Shown: positions 1 to 8,459 of the stretch, one piece after another
Position numbering within the stretch: the stretch's first letter is position 1
Layout: each line of letters starts with the position of its first letter
NCBI GenBank assembly: GCA_027604665.1
Contig: JADGIZ010000396.1
Coordinates: forward strand, 1-12,580
DNA from: Polyrhizophydium stewartii
Lineage: Eukaryota > Chytridiomycota > Chytridiomycetes > Rhizophydiales
Length of the DNA stretch: 12,580 nt
Reading direction: 5' to 3'
Made by a program: the position numbers and the translations under genes
The notes under the pieces: generated by a model
The model's input: the letters and a program-made list of their open reading frames with translations, nothing else
Told to the model about the DNA's origin: nothing
The model's database searches: none

Positions 1-1296
1 TCGCCCGCCGATCCGCCTGCTGCGGCCCAAGCCGAGTGTGGGTCGATCCCGCACACACGCATCTGGCGCTGACCAGCACAATGTGCCTTGGCTTGCGGCA
101 GTATCGGGTTTGCGCTGTCGCTCCCGCTGTTCGTCGAGAGCGTCGTGCAGAGCGTCGGCGGCTCGCAGCTGCTTGCTCGCCGCGCGGCCAACTCATGGCT
201 CGCATCGGCGCGGTTCATGATGTCGTCGCCGGCCGCGTTCTCGGCCGTTGTGCTGCGATCGGCTTCGGTGCTCGGGCTGATGTTCGTGTGTGGGTCGGTG
301 TACGACGGCGTGCATGCGGCTGTCTTCCACGCCGTCAAGCACGTTGCGGGCAAGGTGCAGCGGCCGTCCAAGCGCAGGCAACACAGCGCCGAGTCGACAA
401 AGGCGCAGTCACGACACACATCGCCCATGCGCATGCCGCCGGCTCATGCCGCACACGCCGGTGCGACCGGGCCGGTCGTGCTGTCGGTCGAGACGGTCGA
501 CCAGGACCCGCCCGTGCTGCCTGGGACGCCGCGGCCAGCTTCCGCAACGCCGCAGTCCGGGCGAGCACACGGCGCCGGCGCCATCTGGTCGGACGGCGAT
601 GGCACCGGCGCAGATCCAGATGCCACGGCCGATCTCGACACCGACCCTGCGGCGCTTCTTGAGCACGAAGCAGCCACGGCAGATGCGCAGGCACCGGTGC
701 TTGACGGACATCTCTCACAAGGCGACCAGCAGGAATCGGAGCCTCATGGCAGCAGCCGCGATCGTCGCAGCAACGGCGGACGCCAGCGCGGGGCAGACCC
801 TCACGACCAGCCGATCGTGCGGCCGCCGGCTGCGGCTGCATCCTCGACCTCATCATCGCCGCTGCGGCGGCAGCCGTCCTCGCAGGCGGCGGCGTCCGAC
901 GCAGACAGCCACGACGAGCCGGGCCTCGTGACGTTCTACACCACCATCAGCGCCAGCTTCTTCGGCCACCTTGTTGCGCGCGCGGCGACGATGCCGCTCG
1001 AGGGCCTGCTCGTGCACATGGTCGTGCAGCAGGCAACAGGCGCGGCGCGCGGCGCCGGCGTCGGCGGGTTCTGGGCCGCGGCGGTCGGTGCGCTCGTCGG
1101 CGGGCGGGCGGCGGGCGGATCTGTCGGGCAGGACATGGTGAGATGCCTGCTTGTCGAGGCGGCTGTCAGCTGGCTTGCGCTCGAGTGCGGGTGGATGGCG
1201 TTCCGCATGGTGCTGCAGGCGCCGCACGCCTCTGTGGCCGCTGCTGCGGTGGCCACGCACGGCGCCGGGCCAGCAGCCGGCCGTGGTGCCGAATGA
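1..1296 (+). CDS. SLC25A46/Ugo1-like mitochondrial outer-membrane carrier-family protein, 3' part
   Basis: The gene is cut by the window start. The secure exon begins after a CAG at 99-101 and runs to TGA at 1294-1296, about 398 codons. A likely intron (donor GTGGGT at 38, CTGAC at 68-72) precedes it, so 1-37 may be the end of an upstream exon whose frame is uncertain. The order of hydrophobic blocks resembles SLC25A46/Ugo1: IGFALSLPLFVESVVQS near 103-155, a second membrane stretch near 232-310, then SFFGHLVARAATMPLEGLLV near 955-1015, where PLE matches the P-x-[DE] carrier signature. Family members sit in the mitochondrial outer membrane and act in fusion, cristae and lipid homeostasis. Between the second and third blocks lies a low-complexity insert of about 190 residues rich in Ala, Ser, Pro, Arg and Gln, which is atypical. 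The assignment rests on remembered family similarity and is tentative; that it is a membrane protein is firmer. Confidence 0.55.
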
Positions 1297-1304
1297 AGCC
1301 AGAT
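1192..1304 (+). repeat. 113-bp inverted duplication, copy 1
   Basis: These 113 bases recur in reverse orientation at 10865-10977 with two C/T mismatches and no gaps. Copy 1 begins exactly on a codon (TGG, Trp) of the SLC25A46-like gene and contains its last 34 codons, the TGA stop and 8 bases beyond. Flanking bases do not match on either side, and no target-site duplication is obvious. Confidence 0.97.
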
Positions 1305-1597
1305 CTCATCGGTTGCGGTGTGCGCTGGCCGCACCACGGTGCAACCTCGCCCATCCTGAGGCCCGGCATCCAAACCGGTGGCGGCTTCCGCGGACGAGCC
1401 TTGCCAGATCGTTTGGTCGGTTCATGAACTGCCTGTGCCCGCGCCCCCACGCCGAGGGCGACGTTGCTGAGACGTCCCCGCTGCTCGGTGCCAAGATCGA
1501 CAAGGAGCCCGGTCCAGTCGCCTCGCCCCGCACCCCGTCCATCTGCCCGCCCCAGCAACCCCTGCAACTGCGCCAGCCGCCCGCTCCACTCGCAACC
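1297..1597. other. Intergenic region between SLC25A46-like gene and aminoacylase
   Basis: This is 301 bp between two genes on the same strand. Its first 8 bases belong to the inverted duplication. It must hold the 3' end signals of the upstream gene and the promoter and 5' UTR of the aminoacylase. No TATA box, clear poly(A) signal or RNA gene is visible. The stretch before 1598 is C-rich (runs of ccgc/cccc), as is common upstream of starts in GC-rich fungi. Confidence 0.5.
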
Positions 1598-3643
1598 ATG
1601 TCCGCCGCCGGTGAGCCGCCTTGGCACCGACACGCAGCAGCAAGACGGCGACGCTGACGGCCCTCCCGCCGGCCGCGCGGCCTGTTCCCGCCGCCCGGCT
1701 TCTAACTGCGGGCGACCAGAGCACATTGCCGTCACCCGCTTCCGCGAGTACCTGCGCATCAAGACGGTGCACCCCAACCCCGACTACGCCTCGGCTCGCA
1801 CCTTCCTCGAGGCTTATGCCGCCGAGCTCGGCCTCGCCTTCCGCGCCGTCGAGGCAAGCGGCTCGCCGGCACGCGCCTGCGGCCTGCCCGCACCGCCCTA
1901 AAGCTGACGCCCACCACCCACCCGCCGCCTCGGTCCGATCGCCCCGCACGGTCCCGTGACGCCGCTCGCAGATGGTCGCCGGCAAGGTGATCACGGCCTG
2001 CCTTGGCATCTCCGGGAATCCCGCGGCTGACCCCGAGGCCCCACCCAGCCCATCTGCATCCTGACGTGGGCGGGCTCGGAGCCGGCGCTCAAGTCGGTCA
2101 TGCTCAACTCGCACATTGACGTGGTGCCGGTCAGCGAGTCCAACTGGGACCACGATCCGTTTGGCGCAGTCAAGCTGCCCAACGGCGACATTGTCGCCCG
2201 CGGGTGCGTGACCCGCGGCTAGATGTTGTCGATGCCCGGCCGGCGGCCTGCAGTACCTGACACGCAGTGGGGATGTGGGTACATATGGCCTCCAGCGCGC
2301 AGGACATGAAGTGCGTGGGCATTGGATACCTCGAGGCGATCCGCGTCCTCAAGGCCAAGGGTGTTGTGCCCAAGCGCACCGTGCACGCCGTGTTCGTGCC
2401 CGGTGCGTGCCTGCCCGGCAGCGCCGTATCCGCTGTGGCCGCGCAGCGGACGTTGCTGACCGACCCCAACCTCTATCTCGATCCTGCTGCAGACGAGGAG
2501 ATTGGTGGCGCCGACGGCATGGAGAAGTGGGTCGAGACCGACGACTTCAGGTCGCTCAACGTCGCCTTTGCGCTCGATGAGGGTGGGCAGAAGCAGCTGG
2601 GTAGTTAGCCGGATGGCTTGATCTCTGATGCTGACGGGGCAATGTCCGTCGGCCTCAGGATTGTCGAATGAGGAGAACGCCTACAAGGTCTATTATGGCG
2701 AGCGTGCGCCGTGGTGGATCAAGATCACTGCCAAGGTGGGGGCGACACTGCCTGGATGCCGCACTCTCGGCCAATCTTGAGCGATGCGCACCGATTATTG
2801 AGCTCACTCGTTTGCCTGGGCGACGCAGGGCGGCGCTGGCCACGGCAGCAAGTTCATCGAGCCGTCGGCCACGGAGCGGCTCGTGCGCACGCTGGACAAG
2901 TTTGTTGCCTTCCGCAACTCGGAGAAGCAGCGGCTTGCGGTGTGCCGCAACGAGTTTGGCCGGCCGCTCCGCCTTGGCGATGTCACAACGACCAACATCA
3001 CGCTGATGAATGTGAGTCGACATTGTTGTGTGAGCAACGCAGACCTCCGCCGAGCTGACATCTCGCGCCTGTCTGCGACACTGGCTTGACGCCTGGATGC
3101 GCGCCAATCCACAGGCCGGCGTGCAATTCAATGTTGTTCCCGAGGAGGCGTGGGCCGGAGTCGACATGCGAGTCGCGCCGTCGGTCAACCTCACCACGTT
3201 CCGTGAGCAGGTCGTCCAGTGGGGAGCCGAGGAAGGCACGACTATCGAGTTTGTGCAGGCTTTCATGAGCAACGCCGCAACGCCGCTCAACGACGGCAAC
3301 CTGTGGTGGCAGAAGATCCGCAGCGTTGCCGAGCAGCGTGGTGTCGAACTGGACCCCGAGATCTTCCCCGCGGCCACGGACTCTCGGTTCCTGCGCAAGA
3401 TCGGGCTCCCGGCCATCGGCATCTCGTGCATCCGCAACACGCCCGTGCTTCTGTGAGTCGCTCTCACGTGCTTGTTTTGCATCAGTGCGACCACGGACGC
3501 TGCTGCTGACAGATACCGCCCTCGCGCCAAACAGGCACGACCACAACGAGTATCTCAACGAGAAGCTGCTGATCGAAGGTGTCGAGTTTTATGCGCAGCT
3601 GATTCCTGAGCTCGCCAGCGTGCCTGCCACCGCGGACGCCTGA
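1598..3643 (+). CDS. ACY1: Aminoacylase-1 (N-acyl-L-amino-acid amidohydrolase, peptidase family M20A)
   Basis: Cytosolic zinc enzyme that hydrolyses N-acetyl amino acids to free amino acid and acetate. Exons: 1598-1610, 1720-1853, 1972-1986, 2049-2203, 2296-2402, 2493-2582, 2659-2735, 2829-3011, 3115-3452, 3535-3643. They join to 1221 nt, 406 aa, against about 408 for animal ACY1. The start ATG lies 13 nt before a GTGAGC donor and yields MSAAEHIAVTRFREYLRIKT. Metal and catalytic residues are all present: His76 and Asp78 (NSHIDVVPV), Asp109 (ARGAQDMK), Glu143-Glu144 (DEEIGG; Glu143 is the expected general base), Glu171 (ALDEG) and His372 (LLHDHNE). His202 (GGAGHGSKF) of the dimerisation domain is also kept. 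Intron 2 is GC-AG, exon 3 is a 15-nt micro-exon, and the intron at 2403-2492 is a stop-free multiple of three. The gene looks intact; in-frame stops in the genomic frames fall in introns. Confidence 0.94.
1854..1971 (+). other. GC-AG intron (aminoacylase intron 2)
   Basis: The donor reads GAG|GCAAGC, matching the usual AG|GCAAGT context of the minor GC-AG class, and the acceptor is GCTCGCAG|ATG. No GT in the neighbourhood preserves the conserved N-terminal sequence equally well. Splicing here keeps phase 0 and family spacing. Confidence 0.75.
1972..1986 (+). other. 15-nt micro-exon of aminoacylase (MVAGK)
   Basis: Five codons lie between the GC-AG intron and a 62-bp intron (GTGATC donor at 1987, CTGAC at about 2028-2032, acceptor CCCAG ending 2048). 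Including them gives VEMVAGKPICILTW, with exactly the family spacing between the helix ending in Val-Glu and the strand ILTW. Skipping them would delete five residues, and reading through meets a stop. Confidence 0.8.
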
Positions 3644-3775
3644 TGTGGACGAGGCAGCTCTCAGCTGGCGGTTTGATTCAGTTCCAAATGAACGTACGCC
3701 TGCTCTGGCTTGATTGTCTCTGAGCGGCGGCAGCCTCGTTTCTTCTGCAGCCCCCTTTGGCGCTTTGAGCACCGA

Positions 3776-5105
3776 TCACGCATTCGGCGTGAACACCTCA
3801 AGGCTGGCAATCTCAATGTCGACCTCGGGCTGCTCGAAGCGCGTGGGCACGGCCTCCATCTTGTCGAGTACGTCGGCCCCGTCTATGACGTGGCCGATGG
3901 CGACATACTTGCGGTCAAAGAAGGGCATGGCCTTGAATGTAATCATAAAGGCCGAGTAGTTTGAGTTTGGGCCAGAGTTGACCATGGAAACCACACCGCG
4001 CCGGTCGTGCTTGATGATGAAGTTTTCGTCTGGCGGCATGAGTTGGGCCATGCCGAGCGCCGATTCGTGTCAGCAACCAGCTCCGCGTGCCAGAGCCCGC
4101 ATCAACACCCACCTGCAACGGGATGCTCCTGGTACACCTTTCCCTGGGGCAGGACAATGTGGCCCGTCTGAATCCAGCCGTTCTTGCACAGTCGGTCGAA
4201 GCGGCAGCCCTTGTAGACGAGCTCGGTTTTGTATGGTCCTGTGCGGCCGCCCTCGACAAAGTTGAGGAAATGGGCCACAGTTGTCGGGCAAATGCTGCCG
4301 TAGAGCTGCGGAAAACATGGCGTCAGTTATAACCAAACATCGAGGGTGAGATGCTCGGGCAGATCGCGAACCTGGATTAGCAGCTGCCCAGCCGGTTCCT
4401 TGTCAATGTTGACGCGAAGAACCACGAGTTGCTCCTGCGCGACATGGACGATCAGCGCAACGCTCGCAATATTCGTCCCAAGCCAAGGCGCAAAAGACGC
4501 ACGCTGATGTTCTTGACATGGTCATTAAAAGCCGTATTGGCCATGGCCGAGTAGAGCGCCAGCGGTCGGGCGTCCGTGACAGAGAACTTGTCCTTGGCAT
4601 ACACAGCAAACTCGTCGGGTGAAAGCACCTTGTGCGAGTCAATCTCGACGAGGCATCCCTTGACGAGCACCTCGACCAAGTTGGGATATTTCTGAGGATG
4701 CGCGGCGCAAGTCAGCTGCCGATACACCGCCGATGCGCCGCCGGGAAAGCGTCGGGACGGCGTCGGGACGGCGCGACGAACGCACGGGCTTCATCTTTGC
4801 AATCCAGAGGGCGTACTCAAACTGGTCGAGGCCGTTGATCTGCACGTTTACGAGGTCCGGCATCTTGCTGGATATAGCCTGCACCCGCGGCCGGCGAGCG
4901 CAACGCCGCGGCGAGTCAGCGCCGCGGCTGTTTGCGAGGGAGAATCGAGGCGCAGCGGCATCACCTGCGCGATTACTTTGGCCTGATGGAAGCGCGGGTC
5001 CTTGATGCTGCCCGTCAGCGAGATCGTGACGGCCCTGTGGTCGCTATGCTTGTGGCGTGCCGTGGTCTTCGGCACGAAGCGCAGCGTTGCGGCGGTCGGG
5101 GGCAT
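3776..5105 (-). CDS. PPIL6: PPIL6-like cyclophilin-family protein with N-terminal extension domain
   Basis: Exons in transcript order: 5105-4965, 4878-4786, 4691-4503, 4434-4372, 4305-4113, 4029-3776. They join to 933 nt, 310 aa, essentially the length of vertebrate PPIL6. Residues 1-150 form the PPIL6-type N-terminal domain (GSIKDPRFHQAKVIAQ, later ARPLALYSAMAN). Residues about 153-305 are the cyclophilin fold (LYGSICPTTVAHFLNF, NGWIQTGHIV, RRGVVSMVNSGPNSN, DRKYVAIGHVIDG). The active site is partly lost: Arg200 and Gln208 match CypA Arg55 and Gln63, but Ala253, Met255, Phe263 and Tyr268 replace Gln111, Phe113, Trp121 and His126. Isomerase activity is therefore probably weak or absent, and cyclosporin binding unlikely. 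PPIL6 is associated with motile cilia in animals, which would suit a zoosporic fungus (inference). The start is the first ATG of the open frame. The gene converges on the aminoacylase with 132 bp between stops. Confidence 0.88.
4749..4770. repeat. Two tandem 11-bp units in a PPIL6-like intron
   Basis: The unit gcgtcgggacg occurs twice head to tail and a third partial gcg follows. It lies inside the 94-bp intron 4692-4785 and is probably slippage in GC-rich intron sequence. Confidence 0.7.
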
Positions 5106-5188
5106 CTGTGCGGGCTGGCTCTGCGCGGCGTCGGCGATGGGAAGACGGGGGGAAGTTTGGGAGTGGATTTGTCGGCTTTCCACCGATC
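5106..5188. promoter_or_regulatory. 83-bp shared divergent promoter region
   Basis: Only 83 bp separate the start codons of the PPIL6-like gene (minus strand) and the small secreted-protein gene (plus strand). Both promoters and 5' UTRs must fit here or overlap the opposite gene. No TATA box is visible. This assumes both start codons are correct. Confidence 0.5.
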
Positions 5189-5882
5189 ATGCGCGCCACG
5201 AAGCTCGCCCTCGTCGCCCTTGCGGCCTCTGTCGCGGCCGAGCCCGCGGACGGTGCGCCCACGGTGTCGAGCACGTACCCCTGGCCGTGCAACCTCGACC
5301 CGGTCGACATCCCAGCGTGCTCCGGCACGGCGGCGTTCTTCTTCGACCCGGCCGCCAAGGCGTGCAGCACAGTGCCGGCCCACCTGCAGTCGGCATCGTG
5401 CGACCGGGGCGACGTCGGCCTCGTCGGCGAGGACGACGCCATCGTGACCGTGCGCAGCGAGTCCCGCTTCTACTTCAAGGTGCCTGAGCGGCCTGTGCCC
5501 GCTGCTCGGCGGCAGCACCCCGGCAGCCACCCGCTTGCTGCGAGCTGACGACGCTGCTCACGACCCATCTGCCGCTGCGCCGCGGCGCACACAAACGCAG
5601 TCCAAGGCAGACTGCGAGCGCCTGTGCGTGCTCTCGTCCGTGGTGCGCCCGGCGTCCAAGAACGACAACCTCGTGTGCAGCGACTCGCCCTGCTCCCCGG
5701 GCGACAACTGCGTCGACCACTCCCACCGTGTTTCCTGCTTCGTCGCGCCGGTGGGTAGCATGAACCCGGCTGGGACACACCCGCTGATGCTGGCCATGCT
5801 GCTTTCGCTGATGCTGACACTCTCGGGCCATCTGGTTCGACGTCTGCAGTGCTATCAGTTCACCTGCTACCGCCCCAACTGA
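5189..5882 (+). CDS. Small secreted cysteine-rich protein, family unknown
   Basis: I do not recognise this family. Proposed exons are 5189-5479, 5601-5750 and 5850-5882, giving 157 aa. The start MRATKLALVALAASVAAEPA is a typical short signal peptide with probable cleavage after VAA or nearby. The mature chain has 12 Cys, enough for six disulfides, in clusters such as ADCERLC, CSDSPCSPGDNC and the tail CYQFTCYRPN. Intron 1 (121 bp, GTGCCT to ACGCAG) changes frame and is needed to join the open frames. Intron 2 (99 bp, GTGGGT to CTGCAG, with CTGAC inside) is a stop-free multiple of three. If kept, it inserts 33 residues with a strongly hydrophobic stretch. Likely roles for such proteins are extracellular or cell-wall functions, but nothing here identifies one. 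It may belong to a lineage-specific secretome. Confidence 0.6.
5751..5849 (+). other. In-frame optional intron encoding a hydrophobic segment if retained
   Basis: Good splice signals (CCG|GTGGGT, CTGAC at 5815-5819, CTGCAG|TGC) argue for removal. Length 99 is divisible by three and no stop interrupts it. Retention would add a segment containing LMLAMLLSLMLTLSGHLV, which could act as a membrane anchor near the C terminus. Confidence 0.6.
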
Positions 5883-6129
5883 AGACGCTTACCCACCATC
5901 GCACCTCGCGCGGGCGCAACATCCATGACTGAGCCGACTTGCGCATTAAACACGCTCGGTGCATGTCCGTCTTGCGGCTGTCGCTGGTTATTCTGGTTGC
6001 GACTTGGCGAGAGACACCACCTGCTTCGGTGGCGGCGATGCCTCGCTCGACGAGGCAGAGTCCGCCGCCTGCTGCCGATCTCAAGTCGGCCGATGAGCAG
6101 CGCACAGTGTTTGCCCGACGCACACAATC

Positions 6130-8150
6130 ATGCGCGACCCAGCGGCTCAATGGCGCTTCCACCCCTTCGGCGTCAGCCAGTACGCGCTGGACAAGCTCAA
6201 GGAGTACAAGTACTCGGCCATGGACATGGTGCGTGTGCGCACGCCTGCATGCGCGCGAGCCGAGACGGCCGCAGCGCACACCCCGCCTGCACAACCGCCG
6301 AGCACCATGTCTTTTTTCTGCTGACGCCGGCCCAACCGCTGCCTGCGACCCACGCCTGGTGCTCGTCGCCTTGCCGATGCCGCCGCCGCCGCCGCCGCTC
6401 GCCCGCCGCGGCGTGCGCACAGTCGCCCGTGTCCAAGTATATCATGCAGCCCTACTGGACGTGGGCGACAACGCTGTTCCCCATGTGGATTGCGTGCGTA
6501 CCTCGCCGCCATTCCCCCAGCTCGAGGCACATGTCGCCGCTGACAAAGCCATGCGACACTCTGCGGCGTGCGCCCGCCCCGCCTTGCCGCACACCTGCCG
6601 CTTCTGGGCATCGTCGCAGACCCAACATGATCACCTTGAGCGGCTTCTTCTTTGTCATGATCAACCTGCCGCTGGTGGTCTTGTACACGCCCGACCTGCT
6701 CTCGGGCGAGCCTTCGTGGATCTACTTCAGCATGGCGCTGGGCATCTGGCTCTACTCGACCTTTGACAACGTCGACGGAAAGCAGGCGCGCCGCACGGGA
6801 TCGAGCTCACCACTCGGTGAGCTGTTTGACCAGTTGAGGCTGCTCTCGTTGAGCGTCCGCAAACGAAACGACTTTGCTGACTTGCGCACACTCCACAGCG
6901 GCATCGACGCCCTCAACGCAACGGTGGGTACAAAGCCAAATGCCGATCTTCAATGCAGGCCGAGAAGCACGGCTGACGTCGACGTCTACTTGGTTGATAG
7001 TTCGCCACAATCCTGCAGGCTGCCGGCGCAGGCACCGGCTTTGGCTGGGACTATGTCACACTGATGTTCACTAGTGCGTGCACCGCGGCAATTCGCATGC
7101 GACCACGTTATCGGTTGGCACTGACGACCTTAAAGTCGTCACTGCCTTCTTCTTTTCGACTTGGGAAACATACTACACGGGCACCCTCTACCTGGGCTAC
7201 ATCAACGGCCCGACCGAGGGTCTGATCCTCTCGGTCGCGTCTTTGGTGATCTCGGGCATTTACGGCCCAAAGATCTGGTGGAACCGCGTCAGTGACGTTG
7301 TTCCGGCCGAGTGGCTGCCGCCCGTCGTCGCGGACCTCAAGCTGCTTCAAGTTTCATTTGCTGCTCTGTTGGTCCTGCTATTCACAACGCAGATCCCCGT
7401 CAGTCTGGTGCGCGTGCGCGAAGCATGCACTCGCCGCAACATGTCGTTCTCGTCGGCCGTGCTGCAAACTCTGCCGTACTTTGCCGCCAACGCGCTGATC
7501 TTTGTGTGGATCTCGACTCCCGGGTCGATTGCGCTGTCAAAGCATGGCCTTTTGCTCACGTCGGCCTGGGGCATTGCGTTTGGCCGCATGGCGGTGCGTT
7601 GCTGCTCTCTCGAGTGTTTTTTGGTTTGTCTCGCTCTCTAACCTTGCTCTTCCTTGATCCGGCACAGGCCAAGATTGTCCTCGCACATGTCACACACACA
7701 GAGTATCCCGACTTTGCGTTTATCGTGCTGCCATTCTTGGTTGGCGCTGTGTTCATGCGCGCTCCACAGCTCTTTGGAATGTCAGTCTGGACCCGCATGT
7801 GCCCAACGCGCGGCGCACGTCTGGCTGACCTTGTCCGTCACCCTTGCAGTGATATCATCTTTGATTCTGCGACAGAGACTCGCTACATCTATGCCGTTTT
7901 TACTGCGTTCCTGGTCGATTACTTGCTTTGGGTGTGCGAGGTTATCCATCAGTTCTGCAGGCATTTGGGGATCAAGTGTCTTCGCATCCCGACACGCAAG
8001 GCGGACGGCTCACCGGCCTCAGCAGCCGCGACGGTAGCTGCATCCGCCGCCGCCACCAAGGTTGCCCAAGCACAGCCCGAGCCCACGCCCGCTGCCACCA
8101 GGTCGCGCAAGTCATCAAAAAGCCGCAGGCGCAAGTCTCGCTGCAACTAG
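6130..8150 (+). CDS. CEPT1: Choline/ethanolaminephosphotransferase (CDP-alcohol phosphatidyltransferase)
   Basis: Integral ER/Golgi enzyme of the Kennedy pathway, transferring phosphocholine or phosphoethanolamine from a CDP-alcohol to diacylglycerol. Exons: 6130-6228, 6423-6493, 6620-6832, 6899-6923, 7001-7073, 7136-7593, 7668-7780, 7850-8150. They join to 1353 nt, 450 aa. The N terminus has the family LKEYKYS motif, followed by PNMITLSG. The catalytic signature is complete: Asp106, Asp109-Gly110, Ala113-Arg114, Gly123, Asp127 and Asp131. His128 is created by the exon 3/exon 4 junction, and the 25-nt exon 4 carries Asp131. Later hydrophobic segments and [14 protein letters not shown] fit the family. 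The C terminus is an Ala-rich then Lys/Arg/Ser-rich cytosolic-type tail. Intron 7 (7781-7849) is a stop-free multiple of three. Choline versus ethanolamine preference cannot be read from this sequence. Confidence 0.94.
6379..6398. repeat. Short GCC/CGC trinucleotide run
   Basis: About six GCC units near the 3' end of the 194-bp first intron of the phosphotransferase gene. It reads as a simple-sequence tract in the pyrimidine-containing region before the acceptor at 6422. Confidence 0.7.
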
Positions 8151-8459
8151 GCGCCGCTGCGTCGCAGCACTCGCCGCATCGCTTTCCTGGCAGCACATTT
8201 GTTCTCGTTTTCATTCACATGGTTTATTTGGCATGCCGGCTGCAGAATGAACCCGCAGCCGGACAACGGTTTCCAAAACAAGTGCGCGCGTGTCGACAGA
8301 GTCACGTCGGTGGATCATGGGACAGTCTGCTTTGTGCGATGGGAGGGGTGAGTGAACAGGGTTGGTCGGCATCTGACGCAGGGATCGAGTGCGTGCGTCC
8401 GCACGCTTGTGCCTCGCCGCCCGTCAGTCGATCGCGGCCGACGAGCGCGGTGTCGGATA
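8151..8459. other. Intergenic region between convergent phosphotransferase and fungalysin genes
   Basis: This 309-bp stretch separates two stop codons facing each other, so it should contain both 3' UTRs and polyadenylation sites. No AATAAA, RNA gene or further coding exon is convincing. Base composition is slightly less GC-rich around 8195-8260 (cagcacatttgttctcg and following). Confidence 0.5.

Noticed and set aside
36..662. 208-codon plus-strand open frame at the start of the window
   Set aside because: It is a GTG-started, Arg/Ala-rich overlap frame of the SLC25A46-like gene, whose own frame has membrane blocks and a carrier-type PLE motif.
1598..3643. Aminoacylase as a pseudogene because of stops in each genomic frame
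   Set aside because: Every stop lies in an interval with splice signals. Splicing gives a 406-aa protein with all metal-binding and catalytic residues.
4863..4863. ATG at 4863 (minus) as the PPIL6-like start
   Set aside because: An upstream exon (5105-4965) with a good donor joins in phase and supplies GSIKDPRFHQAKVIAQ, a PPIL6-like segment, bringing the length to 310 aa.
5883..6129. Possible extra 5' exon of the phosphotransferase
   Set aside because: The ATG at 6130 already gives the family N terminus ([12 protein letters not shown]) at the expected distance. Nothing upstream looks like family sequence.
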